64,000 nt of DNA from Paenibacillus xylanilyticus (GCF_009664365.1 NZ_CP044310.1:2491001-2555000); one strand, 5' to 3'. Counted from the first letter of the stretch, positions 37,541-46,308 are shown. Translations and numbers: made by a program. The notes: generated by a model not told the origin, from the letters alone.

Positions 37541-37724
37541 GTGCGTGTACGGTTGACGAACGCCTAACAGGAATAAGACCAGGCTGGCAAGAGCAGGCTT
37601 ATTAGTAATGACCAACGGTATGAAGGAGATAGCATCCGAGAGTCCGCAGCAGAATTACAGGTGCAATAAAAATTATAGACAACTTAGTCGATAACATTAA
37701 TGTGCAACAAAGGGGAAATGGAAA

Positions 37725-38150
37725 ATGGATATTTTGGATAAAATGGTCGAAGAGGGCAGTGAACGATTCTGGGGGTTCCTGGGTTGTCGTTATATCAAAG
37801 GAAATGAAAAGGAAGTACAGATCGCATTAACGGCTGGCGAACATCATACGAATTCGATGGGGATTATTCACGGCGGAGTGCTTACTTCCCTGATGGATCA
37901 AGCGATGGGGATGGTAGCCACTGCAGCAATGGCCGTGGACAGCTGCGTGACGACCAATCTGAATGTGCATTTTCTGGCACCGATGAAACAGGGGGAGTTA
38001 ATGGTGACAGCAACGGTGCTGCACCAAGCCGGACGGAGCCTCACCGCTCAAGCGGAAATTCGTGATGCATCAGGTACATTGGGATGTATGGCAACAGCCA
38101 CATTCCGTGTAGCACGATCAAAAACACCAAGCACAGAATCCAAAGGTTGA
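37725..38150 (+). CDS. PaaI-type hotdog thioesterase
   Basis: A 141-residue acyl-CoA thioesterase-like protein. The hotdog core HGGVLTSLMDQAMGMVA contains the usual His-Gly-Gly and the catalytic aspartate region, followed by TTNLNVHFLAPMKQGE. The substrate cannot be told from sequence. It starts at ATG 37725 after AAAGGGG. Its stop codon overlaps the -35 of the next gene's promoter. Confidence 0.85.
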   Translation: MDILDKMVEEGSERFWGFLGCRYIKGNEKEVQIALTAGEHHTNSMGIIHGGVLTSLMDQAMGMVATAAMAVDSCVTTNLNVHFLAPMKQGELMVTATVLHQAGRSLTAQAEIRDASGTLGCMATATFRVARSKTPSTESKG

Positions 38151-38182
38151 CAAACGGCATAATTATGTCATAATGAGATTAT
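38147..38182 (+). promoter_or_regulatory. Promoter with overlapping inverted repeats (candidate operator), NrtR-type gene
   Basis: TTGACA (38147-38152), a 16-base spacer and CATAAT (38169-38174). The palindrome CATAATTATG (38158-38167) lies in the spacer, and ATAAT-GAG-ATTAT (38170-38182) covers the -10. These could bind the encoded regulator or another repressor; which one is inference. Confidence 0.6.
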
Positions 38183-38208
38183 CAAAATGAAAGTAGTCGG
38201 TGGTGCCC

Positions 38209-39012
38209 ATGAGCGAAAACTACGAACACGTCAATGAAGAGAACGATGAACAGGCAGCACTTGCCTATAGTTCCAAGAAATATCGTACCCCCGATGGCGT
38301 TCCTGCGGATATCGTGATGTTCACCTTAACCAAGAGAGAACGCAAGACGGTAACCAAGACACTTCCCATTCGTGAACTGAAAGTGATGCTGATCAAGCGC
38401 AAAGGCTGGCCTTTTGCAGGTCGCTGGGCTTTGCCCGGTGGATTCTGTCAGGAAAATGAGTCCATCTATGATGCTGCTAAGCGGGAGCTAATGGAGGAGA
38501 CCGGTGTCGACGGCGGACATCTGGAATATCTAAATGTATATAGTCAACCCGGGCGTGATCCGAGGGGATGGATCATCTCTCATGCATTTTTCGCGCTTGT
38601 AGAAGAATGGATGCTGGAGCATCGCCAGGCGGCAGATGATGCTGAAGATGTAGGCCTGTTTACCATACAGGAAGCATTGCAGGAGCTGGAGCTTGCCTTT
38701 GATCACCGGACAATCATTGAGGATGCATATCGCCGCATACAGCAGCAGATGCTGGAAACGACGATTGCAAGACAGTTTCTGCCGCGTGATTTTACGTTAA
38801 GCGAATTATACCAGGTCATTCAGAGTGTGGTACCAGATTTTGAAGAACCAAACTTCATTCGGAAAATCACTTCCACTCGCAGTCGAAAAGGGATTGTGGA
38901 AGAGGTGCGAGACGAAGAAGGGAACCTGCTAAGCTCCAACCAGTACTCACAGCGTCCGGCACAGCTTTATCGTTTCACGGAACTTGTACCCCGTCTGTCG
39001 ATCTATACTTAA
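38209..39012 (+). CDS. Nudix-HTH protein, NrtR-like regulator of NAD metabolism
   Basis: A 267-residue fusion of a Nudix domain (about 30-170) and a C-terminal winged helix (about 190-260; RDFTLSELYQVIQSVVP). This is the architecture of NrtR, which senses ADP-ribose and represses NAD genes. The genes that follow, nicotinamidase and nicotinate phosphoribosyltransferase, support that role. The Nudix box is fully canonical (G-x5-E-x7-REL-x-EE-x-G), so the protein could also hydrolyse its ligand. The ATG at 38209 is chosen; the ribosome site is weak (GGTGGTG). Confidence 0.82.
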   Translation: MSENYEHVNEENDEQAALAYSSKKYRTPDGVPADIVMFTLTKRERKTVTKTLPIRELKVMLIKRKGWPFAGRWALPGGFCQENESIYDAAKRELMEETGVDGGHLEYLNVYSQPGRDPRGWIISHAFFALVEEWMLEHRQAADDAEDVGLFTIQEALQELELAFDHRTIIEDAYRRIQQQMLETTIARQFLPRDFTLSELYQVIQSVVPDFEEPNFIRKITSTRSRKGIVEEVRDEEGNLLSSNQYSQRPAQLYRFTELVPRLSIYT

Positions 39013-39083
39013 TTTCGGAAGGTTCATCATTAAGGAGTGTATCTGGATCAACCCAACCTATTTCTCAAAAGGGAGTGTGGACG

Positions 39084-39647
39084 ATGAAAGCACTGATTGT
39101 GATTGATTTTACCCGTGATTTCGTAGACGGATCCTTGCCTGTAGGCCAGCCTGCGATCGAGATTGAGGAGACAGTTGCCGCGATAACGGAAGCATATTGT
39201 AATAATAAGCATGAAGTCATCATGGCAGTTGATCTGCATGAAGAGAGTGATCCGTACCATCCGGAAACGGCTCTTTTCCCACCGCATAATGTTAGAGGGA
39301 CTGAGGGAAGGCAGCTATATGGCCGTCTGGCACAGGTGATGCAGGAACGTCATGAAGATATTCGGTGGATGGACAAAACAAGATACAGCGCATTCTGTGG
39401 TACAGACCTGGAACTCAGGCTGCGTGAACGCGGGATTACAGACATTGCACTGATTGGGGTATGTACGGATATTTGCGTTCTGCATACGGCAGTGGATGCG
39501 TACAACAAAGGTTTTCACATTACGGTGTATGAAGATGCCGTTGCCAGCTTCAACCCGGCGGGACATGAATGGGCACTCGGACATTTTCAATCAAGCCTTG
39601 GGGCTCAGGTCATTAAGGCCAGTGAGACCGTACTTGCAAGGGCTTAG
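39084..39647 (+). CDS. pncA: Nicotinamidase / cysteine hydrolase
   Basis: A 187-residue isochorismatase-fold hydrolase that converts nicotinamide to nicotinic acid in the NAD salvage route. Catalytic Asp is in VIDFTRDF, metal-ligand type residues in AVDLHEESDPYHPE, Lys in MDKTRYSAF and the nucleophile Cys in LIGVCTDICV. The start is at 39084 after AAGGGAGTG. Its place between an NrtR-like regulator and pncB makes nicotinamide the likely substrate. Confidence 0.87.
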   Translation: MKALIVIDFTRDFVDGSLPVGQPAIEIEETVAAITEAYCNNKHEVIMAVDLHEESDPYHPETALFPPHNVRGTEGRQLYGRLAQVMQERHEDIRWMDKTRYSAFCGTDLELRLRERGITDIALIGVCTDICVLHTAVDAYNKGFHITVYEDAVASFNPAGHEWALGHFQSSLGAQVIKASETVLARA

Positions 39648-39698
39648 CCTGGGTTCAGCGATGGTGTTAATAAAATGATGATGAGCAGGAAATAATCC

Positions 39699-39747
39699 GG
39701 AGACTCGTATCCTTACACATGTTCTGATACAAAAGTAAGGAGTCTCC
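39699..39747 (+). promoter_or_regulatory. Hairpin upstream of pncB that covers a ribosome site
   Basis: GGAGACT (39699-39705) and CCTTAC (39711-39716) pair with GTAAGG-AGTCTCC (39735-39747): 13 pairs with a five-base bulge and an 18-base loop. The right arm contains AAGGAG (39737-39742), seven bases before an ATG at 39750 that is in frame with pncB. Folding would hide this site. No T-run follows, so it is not a classic terminator. Confidence 0.55.
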
Positions 39748-39812
39748 ACATGTTGACCCGAGTGCACAGGATACACTTGTGTAACGAGCGGAAGTCAGAG
39801 AGGATGAGACAA

Positions 39813-41267
39813 ATGCAGACGACTAGCCTGGCTTTACATACGGATAAATATCAAATTAATATGATGTATGCACACTGGGTGAATGGAACTCACAAACGAA
39901 AAGCGGTGTTTGAAGCCTATTTCCGCAAGCTTCCTTTTGGTAACGGTTATGCCGTATTCGCCGGATTGGAACGGATTGTGAACTATATCAGCCAGCTTCG
40001 CTTCACCATGGAAGACATCAAGTATTTATCCAAACAAGAGGAAAATTACGATCCGGTCTTTCTGGAAGAGTTGCTCCAGTTTTCATTTCAGGGGACAATT
40101 CATTCCATGAAGGAAGGTGCGCTCGTTTTCCCTGATGAACCGCTCATTCGGGTAGAAGGCTCCATTATGGAGACCCAACTGGTGGAGACGGCAATACTTA
40201 ACTTCATGAACTATCAGACGTTGATTGCAACGAAGGCGTCGCGGATCAAACAGGTGGCGAGTCAGGACACGCTGCTAGAATTCGGAACCAGGCGGGCTCA
40301 GGAAGCTGATGCAGCCATATGGGGTGCTCGGGCATCATATGTCGCGGGATTCCATGCAACGTCCAACATGCTGGCAGGAGAACGTTTTGGCATTCCGACA
40401 GCAGGAACACATGCCCACTCTTGGGTACAGAGTTTCATGAGTGAGCAGGAGGCGTTTGACGTCTATGCCAAAGTGCTGCCCGATCAGGTGACCTTGCTCG
40501 TAGATACCTTTGATACCCTGAACAGTGGAGTACCTCATGCGATCAAAACCGCCAAAATGCTCGAAAGCCAGGGCAAGAAAATGAATGCCATCCGTCTGGA
40601 TAGCGGTGACCTTGCCTACCTGTCCATTCAGGCACGTCAAATGCTGGATGAGGCAGGACTGGATTACGTTAAAATTGTGGCGTCCAATGACCTGGATGAG
40701 AACACGATCTTCAACCTGAAAGCTCAGGGCGCTCGCATCGATACATGGGGCGTGGGTACACAGCTGATTACAGCATCCGATCAGCCATCCCTTGGCGGTG
40801 TTTACAAACTGGTCGAACGTGAAGTGGATGGTGCGATGCTGCCAACGATCAAAATATCGGCCAACCCCGAGAAGGTATCCACCCCAGGCAAAAAAGAAGT
40901 ATTCCGGATCATTGATCCGAAGCATGGCAAGGCCATTGCAGACTATATCTGCTATCCTGGAGAAGAACAGCCGCTTCAGGGCGGGCCGCTCAAGCTGTTC
41001 AACCCGCTACACCCGTATCTCAAAAAGACCGTAACGCGCTATGAAGCGGTAAATATGCTTGAACCAATCTTTGTGAATGGGTTGAAAGTATATGATCTGC
41101 CTACCCTGGATGAAATCCGCAGATACCATCGTGAACAGATGGATCTGTTCTGGCCAGAGTATTTGCGTAAACTCAATCCGGAGATTTACCGTGTGAACAT
41201 CAGTCCGGCCGCATGGAATATGAAGCAGAAGCTGATTGCTGAACACGTACAATTTACAGAGGAATGA
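39813..41267 (+). CDS. pncB: Nicotinate phosphoribosyltransferase
   Basis: Forms nicotinate mononucleotide from nicotinate and PRPP with ATP, the step after nicotinamidase. The 484-residue protein has TDKYQINMMYAHW near the start, LLEFGTRRAQEADAAIWGAR, GTHAHSWVQSF and AIRLDSGDLAYLS, all typical of the family. Two in-frame starts are possible: ATG 39813 (AGAGAGG upstream, family-typical N-terminus, chosen) and ATG 39750 (better AAGGAG site, 21 extra basic residues, site inside a hairpin). Confidence 0.94.
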   Translation: MQTTSLALHTDKYQINMMYAHWVNGTHKRKAVFEAYFRKLPFGNGYAVFAGLERIVNYISQLRFTMEDIKYLSKQEENYDPVFLEELLQFSFQGTIHSMKEGALVFPDEPLIRVEGSIMETQLVETAILNFMNYQTLIATKASRIKQVASQDTLLEFGTRRAQEADAAIWGARASYVAGFHATSNMLAGERFGIPTAGTHAHSWVQSFMSEQEAFDVYAKVLPDQVTLLVDTFDTLNSGVPHAIKTAKMLESQGKKMNAIRLDSGDLAYLSIQARQMLDEAGLDYVKIVASNDLDENTIFNLKAQGARIDTWGVGTQLITASDQPSLGGVYKLVEREVDGAMLPTIKISANPEKVSTPGKKEVFRIIDPKHGKAIADYICYPGEEQPLQGGPLKLFNPLHPYLKKTVTRYEAVNMLEPIFVNGLKVYDLPTLDEIRRYHREQMDLFWPEYLRKLNPEIYRVNISPAAWNMKQKLIAEHVQFTEE

Positions 41268-41276
41268 GAACAGAAG

Positions 41277-41315
41277 AAGGCATAATCGGTATATTTACCG
41301 AGTTATGCCTTTTTG
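41277..41315 (+). terminator. Terminator after pncB
   Basis: AAGGCATAA / TTATGCCTT with inner CGGTA-TATT-TACCG, then TTT. It closes the NAD-salvage unit. Confidence 0.9.
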
Positions 41316-41393
41316 GTTTCAGATTTGTTCTGCAGCCGTTCATCGACTGCAGCAGGCTTGGTTTTATGAATTCATGCGGCTGTGTCCAACTTC

Positions 41394-41424
41394 ATGACAG
41401 ATGGTCTAGGAGTCGCAGTATACT
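41394..41424 (+). promoter_or_regulatory. Possible promoter of the membrane-protein gene
   Basis: ATGACA (41394-41399), 19 bases, TATACT (41419-41424). The 336-base gap 41316-41650 holds nothing else recognisable. Confidence 0.4.
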
Positions 41425-41650
41425 AAGGATTGAAGATAGAATGTAATTGGACATGGCTTCATTATTTCTCGGGAAATGGTAAAAGACGTCAAAATTCTAC
41501 ATCGTTCAGAAATTATGGATCTGCATAGTCTTAAGGAGTGGCACATGGACATCACGGACAGAATCCAATTCGCGAGCAATTCTAGAATCGTACGTTTTCT
41601 GTTTCAAGCCTGCAGCCTCGGGGGATGAAAAATTGAGGGAGGTGTTCATC

Positions 41651-42304
41651 GTGAAATGGATCTTGGGAATGATCTGGCTTGCCTTCTTGGCATATGCATG
41701 GATTTGGGCGCCTGGAAAGCAGGTGGGGAGCGATCCTGTGTTCAGAGAGCTGATTACGCTGCAGAGCAAGGAAGCATGGTTGATGACCGTGTTCTCATGG
41801 CTGGGCATTTATCCAGCGATCTTTGCATGTCTCCTGTTGAAAACACCTGCCAATGAGCGTGGAAGCCGTATGCCTGTTTGGCCGTTCGTGCTCTTGTCTT
41901 TTGGCTTGGGAGCCTTTGCCCTGCTTCCTTATTTCGCATGGTCGTCACCAAAGCGGAGTAGACGGGGAACGGAACAGCTTCATTTTGGCTATCGTCGCAG
42001 ATCTATCATTGGGCGGATTGCAGGACACAAACTGACGTATGGTATACTTTTATTGTTGACGTTGGGTACGGCATGCTACGGATTCATTCAAGGCCATCCG
42101 GCTGTATATATGGAAGCATTCAGGCAATCTTCCTTTGTACATATTATGACGATTGATTTTGTTGTGCTGACACTGCTCTCCGTTATTGCAATCTATAGGG
42201 ATGCCGTGTTCAGCCGCAGATCGCGTGTATGGGCATTAACAGGATTGGTGCCACTGATTGGACCGCTCGTGTATTTGCTAGTGGATAGAAGAAGTACAGC
42301 TTAA
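41651..42304 (+). CDS. Six-span membrane protein of unknown function
   Basis: A 217-residue protein with about six hydrophobic segments, paired as 1-3 (WILGMIWLAFLAYAW; WLMTVFSWLGIYPAIFACLL; PFVLLSFGLGAFALL) and 4-6 after a basic loop (SPKRSRRG). I do not recognise the family. Starts at GTG 41651 with GGGAGGTG upstream; the frame stays open to 41633. The reductase gene follows after 37 bases and may be co-transcribed. Confidence 0.75.
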   Translation: MKWILGMIWLAFLAYAWIWAPGKQVGSDPVFRELITLQSKEAWLMTVFSWLGIYPAIFACLLLKTPANERGSRMPVWPFVLLSFGLGAFALLPYFAWSSPKRSRRGTEQLHFGYRRRSIIGRIAGHKLTYGILLLLTLGTACYGFIQGHPAVYMEAFRQSSFVHIMTIDFVVLTLLSVIAIYRDAVFSRRSRVWALTGLVPLIGPLVYLLVDRRSTA

Positions 42305-42341
42305 GATCAGAAAAATCACCAAACATAAGGAGAGGATTTAC

Positions 42342-43361
42342 ATGGAGAATACGTTTCCGGCATATGTCGTTCGAAGTCAAGAACAAGGCGGAGTTAAGGC
42401 AGCGGTAGAACAGTTGAAAAAAGAAGATCTGCCGAATGGAGATGTGACTGTGCAAGTACAGTATTCCAGTGTCAATTATAAGGATGGACTCGCTACAATC
42501 GAAAAAGGCGGAGTTGTTCGTGAATATCCCATGGTACCTGGCATCGACTTGGCAGGTATGGTAGAAGAGTCCGTAAGTGGACGATTTGCCCCGGGTGACC
42601 GGGTGATCAGCACAGGCTTTGAGCCAGGGGTGTCTCATTTTGGAGGCTACAGCAGATACGCTCGTCTACGGAGCGAGTGGCTGGTTCCGCTGCCACCAGG
42701 TCTCAGCGAGAAGGAAGCGATGGCAATCGGTACAGCTGGCTTTACGGCGGCGTTGTCGGTAGATGCTTTACTTCAGGCAGGGGTTACACCAGACATGGGC
42801 AAGATTTTGGTTACGGGAGCAACCGGCGGCGTTGGGAGTATGGCCGTGGCCATTCTGGCGAAGCTTGGCTTTGAAGTAACAGCTAGTACCGGAAAAAAGA
42901 AAGAGCAGGAGAAGCTGCTTATAGATCTTGGAGCCTCACACGTTATTACACGCGAAGAAGCTGACGCTCCGGCCAAAGGGGCGATGGGCAAACAGCTGTG
43001 GGCAGGGGTTGTGGATCCTGCTGCAGGCCCGGCACTGGCCGAACGCCTGAAACAGGTTCAATATGGTGGTGCCGTTGCTGTATCCGGATTGACTGCTGGA
43101 TCCCGGTTTGAATCTACCGTATTTCCGTTTATCATACGGGGCATTCAGTTAATCGGGATTGATTCAGTGTATTGTCCGATGGAGAGACGGGAACGCTTGT
43201 GGAACCTCCTTGGCGGGGATTGGAAGCCGGATCGTGCGCTGGAGCTGGGCATTCAGGAGATCACCTGGGCACAGCTGCCACACACGCTGGAGAACATTTT
43301 GCAGGGTGGCGCGGTCGGTCGTACCGTGGTAAATACGTTGGCAGACATACCAACCGAATAA
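42342..43361 (+). CDS. YhdH/YhfP family quinone oxidoreductase (acryloyl-CoA reductase type)
   Basis: A 339-residue zinc-free medium-chain dehydrogenase. N-terminal catalytic domain with YSSVNYKDGLA and PGIDLAGMVEES; cofactor domain with VTGATGGVGSMAVAIL, an NADPH motif. Relatives include E. coli AcuI (YhdH), which reduces acryloyl-CoA; the substrate here is not known. Starts at ATG 42342 after AAGGAGAGG. Confidence 0.87.
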   Translation: MENTFPAYVVRSQEQGGVKAAVEQLKKEDLPNGDVTVQVQYSSVNYKDGLATIEKGGVVREYPMVPGIDLAGMVEESVSGRFAPGDRVISTGFEPGVSHFGGYSRYARLRSEWLVPLPPGLSEKEAMAIGTAGFTAALSVDALLQAGVTPDMGKILVTGATGGVGSMAVAILAKLGFEVTASTGKKKEQEKLLIDLGASHVITREEADAPAKGAMGKQLWAGVVDPAAGPALAERLKQVQYGGAVAVSGLTAGSRFESTVFPFIIRGIQLIGIDSVYCPMERRERLWNLLGGDWKPDRALELGIQEITWAQLPHTLENILQGGAVGRTVVNTLADIPTE

Positions 43362-43438
43362 GATTCTTTTCTCCTAGACATGCTAATCCTACCTAAGATT
43401 GCCACGAAGCAAGAAGTGGTGCGAAAGGAAGGGAACGT

Positions 43439-43996
43439 ATGCGTGTTGAAAAAGAAGGAACGCGGTGGGCAGTAGAAAGAGGTTCGAGGTCCTTGTTTGC
43501 TGGAGTTATGATCGTACTATGCCTGGGATCGCTTATTGCCTGTTCAAATGAATCAGTTCAGCAGGAGCGAAAGGTGTACAGTGGGCAAGCTACGGAAGAG
43601 GGCAACATGAGAGCCAAGAGTCAGGGACACGGCTTAAACGGACCACTGATACAGGAGCTGGATAAAGCTTTTGCCACCAAAGACATCAAGTTAATGAACA
43701 ACATGTCCGCAGATGATGGCGAAGGTGGAATCTCCTATATGTACCTGCTGAATGGCAGCGGCCGACATATTGTGAAGGTTCACATTTTTGGTGATCCGGA
43801 CACACGAACCGCACGAATGAAAGAAATGTACGGGATTTCTGACGAGCAGGCAGTGATTGAAAATGCACTTGGCCAAACAACGATTCGAAGCAAAGGGTAT
43901 GTGTCACTTGTATACACCGCTTCAGGTGGAGAGAAGGACATTTATGAAGAAAAGGTAACCCAAGTGTTTCAGCATGTTCTGAATCAGTTGAACTGA
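43439..43996 (+). CDS. Putative lipoprotein, unknown function
   Basis: A 185-residue protein with a hydrophobic N-terminal segment ending in the lipobox LIAC (cysteine near residue 35), preceded by basic residues, so it is predicted to be anchored on the outer face of the membrane. The rest is soluble with no recognised domain. Starts at ATG 43439 after AAAGGAAGGG. Confidence 0.75.
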   Translation: MRVEKEGTRWAVERGSRSLFAGVMIVLCLGSLIACSNESVQQERKVYSGQATEEGNMRAKSQGHGLNGPLIQELDKAFATKDIKLMNNMSADDGEGGISYMYLLNGSGRHIVKVHIFGDPDTRTARMKEMYGISDEQAVIENALGQTTIRSKGYVSLVYTASGGEKDIYEEKVTQVFQHVLNQLN

Positions 43997-44077
43997 TCCC
44001 AAAGGCAGGAAAAGCAGCAGCATCGTCAAACTTAGTTGTTCATTCATGGGATGAATTAAATAAATGGATAAAAAATA

Positions 44078-44109
44078 ACAAACCCGTCTGATGATTCAGA
44101 CGGGTTTGT
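44078..44109. terminator. Bidirectional terminator between lipoprotein gene and moaB
   Basis: ACAAACCCGTCTGA / TCAGACGGGTTTGT, perfect 14-pair stem with a four-base loop. It serves two converging genes and includes the last codons of moaB. T/A-rich flanks on both sides. Confidence 0.8.
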
Positions 44110-44614
44110 ATATTTCGCGCATCACATGCCGCAGCTCTGGAATAATGATTTTTTCCATTGCAAGCTTGACTGCACCTTTGGAGCCCGGCATTGAGAAAAC
44201 AGCCGTACGTCCAATCGTTCCGGCTACGGCTCTGCTCAGAATCGCAGCTGAACCGATATCCTCGGTATAACTGAGGAAACGAAAGATTTCACCAAAGCCG
44301 GGCAGTTCCTTGTCAAGCAGGGAGGATACGGCTTCATACGTTGTATCTCTGGGAGCAATCCCGGTACCCCCACTGAGCAGTACGGCTTCAATATCATCCC
44401 GTACGGCTGCATCCTGCAGAATGGTGCGGATACGCTCGGTTTCGTCTGGCGTAATGATATATTCGGCTATTTCATATCCTGCCTCGGTCAGCAGTTGATG
44501 CATGAGTTGTCCGCTGGTATCCGTGTCTTTGGTGCGGGTATCGGATACGGTGACAATCATGCAAGAGACCTTGTCCGGTGCTTCTTGACGATGTTGTTCC
44601 ACTGAGTTGGTCAT
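44096..44614 (-). CDS. moaB: Molybdenum cofactor biosynthesis protein MoaB/MogA family
   Basis: A 172-residue MogA/MoaB-fold protein that adenylates molybdopterin or assists molybdenum insertion. Motifs: VTVSDTRTKDTDTSG, LSGGTGIAPRD and MPGSKGAVKLAM. It begins at position 44614 on the minus strand after AGGAGGGTG; the longer frame beyond it has no site. No other molybdenum cofactor genes are in the window. It diverges from the CobW-type gene. Confidence 0.92.
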   Translation of the reverse strand: MTNSVEQHRQEAPDKVSCMIVTVSDTRTKDTDTSGQLMHQLLTEAGYEIAEYIITPDETERIRTILQDAAVRDDIEAVLLSGGTGIAPRDTTYEAVSSLLDKELPGFGEIFRFLSYTEDIGSAAILSRAVAGTIGRTAVFSMPGSKGAVKLAMEKIIIPELRHVMREIYKPV

Positions 44615-44700
44615 GAGACACCCTCCTAATCCATATTTTCTCATAGCATAGACCATTCGGCAGTTTCAGGCAATGCGCGGCCGGAAAGAATTGCTCCATA

Positions 44701-44730
44701 TTGCACATTGAATGCAGGATGGTGTACACT
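44701..44730 (+). promoter_or_regulatory. Probable promoter of the CobW-type gene
   Basis: TTGCAC (44701-44706), 18 bases, TACACT (44725-44730). No Zur-type palindrome is visible near it. Confidence 0.45.
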
Positions 44731-44787
44731 CGCAAGATATAGAACTAGTATGTTTCACACAATGGTCAGCCAGAGAGGTGTATAGCA

Positions 44788-45858
44788 ATGAGTGTAACGA
44801 GTGAAAAAGAAAAGTCTGTACCCGTATATATATTGTCAGGTTTTTTGGGGAGCGGAAAAACGACGCTTCTTGTGCAGTTGATTGAACATTGGCAGCAAGC
44901 AGGCTTGCGTCCTGCAGTAGTCATGAACGAGCTTGGTGAGGTAAACCTCGATGGTCAGGTGGTAGATGCTGAAGTACCCATGACCGAAATGCTCGGGGGC
45001 TGCATCTGTTGTACGGTTCGAGGAGACCTGGGACTTCAGCTTGCTGATCTTGTGCAGGAGGAGTCGCCGGATGTCATTGTCATTGAAGCGACGGGAGCAG
45101 CCAACCCGATGGAAATTCTGGATGCCGTGACAGAGACGTCCCTGTATATGCGTCTTGAGCTGAAAAGTCTGATTACCGTTGTGGATGCAGCACATCTGTC
45201 TGGCTTGTACCAAGAGCAGAAGGGACAGACGTTCAAGCTGATGCAGGAGCAGATTCGCTGTGCCTCGGTACTGATTCTGAACAAAACAGACCGGGTTGGT
45301 GAACAGGAAATAAGTGATCTGCAGCAGCTGCTCACGAAGTGGAACGGTTTTGCCCCGGTTATTCAAGCCGTGAGATGTGAAGTCGACATGGATATGCTCC
45401 TTCAAAGTGGGGAGGGTGTGCATGCCTATCAGGCTGCAGCTGAATCGGATCATCAAGAGGCTGCGACAGAGCATGTCCATACTGAGGCATGTTCAGAGCA
45501 TGGTTGTGGTCATAGTCATGAACATCACCATGAACATCATCATGAAAATCACACCCCGCACGCATCACATGAGCATGTTATGGTGTATACGCACTATTTC
45601 AACCAACCGGTGAACAGCGAAGCTTTTGAGCGGTTTATAGCTGGATTGCCGCGGGATGTTTACCGAGCCAAGGGCATTCTCTCCTTTAGTGATACAGCTA
45701 GCCGCTTCTGGTTTCAGTATGCATATCGGGAATCGGACTATATGAAAATCACTCCTCAGGGAGACGTGCCCAATGTGGCTGTGTTCATAGGTGAGCATTT
45801 TGACCAGGCTGTTATTCGTCATCAATTACTGGAAATGGAATCCATAAATCAGGCTTGA
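44788..45858 (+). CDS. CobW/COG0523 family GTPase, putative metal chaperone
   Basis: A 356-residue G3E GTPase. Walker A GFLGSGKTT at about 18-26, ELGEVNLDG, the metal-binding GGCICC, and NKTD specificity motif. Between the G domain and the C-terminal CobW domain is a His-rich insert (HSHEHHHEHHHENH, about residues 233-255), typical of zinc- or nickel-handling members. Relatives deliver zinc to client enzymes when zinc is short. The Cys-rich copper-storage-like gene next to it suggests a local metal-homeostasis pair, but no metal-responsive operator is seen. Confidence 0.88.
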   Translation: MSVTSEKEKSVPVYILSGFLGSGKTTLLVQLIEHWQQAGLRPAVVMNELGEVNLDGQVVDAEVPMTEMLGGCICCTVRGDLGLQLADLVQEESPDVIVIEATGAANPMEILDAVTETSLYMRLELKSLITVVDAAHLSGLYQEQKGQTFKLMQEQIRCASVLILNKTDRVGEQEISDLQQLLTKWNGFAPVIQAVRCEVDMDMLLQSGEGVHAYQAAAESDHQEAATEHVHTEACSEHGCGHSHEHHHEHHHENHTPHASHEHVMVYTHYFNQPVNSEAFERFIAGLPRDVYRAKGILSFSDTASRFWFQYAYRESDYMKITPQGDVPNVAVFIGEHFDQAVIRHQLLEMESINQA

Positions 45859-45925
45859 TGATTCAAGGTTCCTCCGAACTGGGTATTAAGAAGCATAGCA
45901 AACTTTGCCTGGGAGGTAACTTTAA

Positions 45926-46261
45926 ATGACACAACAACAATATCAACAATGTATTGATGCTTGCCTGGAGTGCATGAATGCTTGCAATGTATGTTACATA
46001 TCCAGCTTGAAAGAATACGATCTGGCGATGCTTCGTGACTGTATCCGACTGGACCGCGAATGTGCCGAAATCTGTGGTTTCGCTGCTCAAGCCATGACGC
46101 GTGGAAGTGATTTTATCGCTGAAATTTGCGAACTTTGCGTAAAGGCTTGCGAAGCATGTGCAGCAGAATGCAGCAAACATGAACACGATCACTGTCAGGC
46201 ATGCGCCGAAGCTTGCCGTAAATGTGCAGAAGCTTGCCGTTTGATGGCAGCAGTAGCTTAA
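45926..46261 (+). CDS. Cys-rich four-helix-bundle copper-binding protein (Csp/YhjQ type)
   Basis: A 111-residue protein with 18 cysteines, mostly spaced CxxxC or CxxC along amphipathic helices (ACLECMNACNVC, ELCVKACEACAAEC, ACAEACRKCAEAC). This is the pattern of Csp copper-storage proteins, whose cysteines line the inside of a four-helix bundle and hold many Cu(I) ions. No signal peptide, so a cytosolic Csp3-like form. AGGAGGT-like site (GGGAGGTAA) upstream. Confidence 0.87.
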   Translation: MTQQQYQQCIDACLECMNACNVCYISSLKEYDLAMLRDCIRLDRECAEICGFAAQAMTRGSDFIAEICELCVKACEACAAECSKHEHDHCQACAEACRKCAEACRLMAAVA

Positions 46262-46308
46262 ATAGATGCATGAATGAGCGGCCAAATGGATTTGAATATG
46301 ATTGGCGC

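Noticed and set aside
41264..41446. 60-codon plus-strand frame after pncB
   Set aside because: Overlaps the pncB stop and terminator hairpin, no conserved features.
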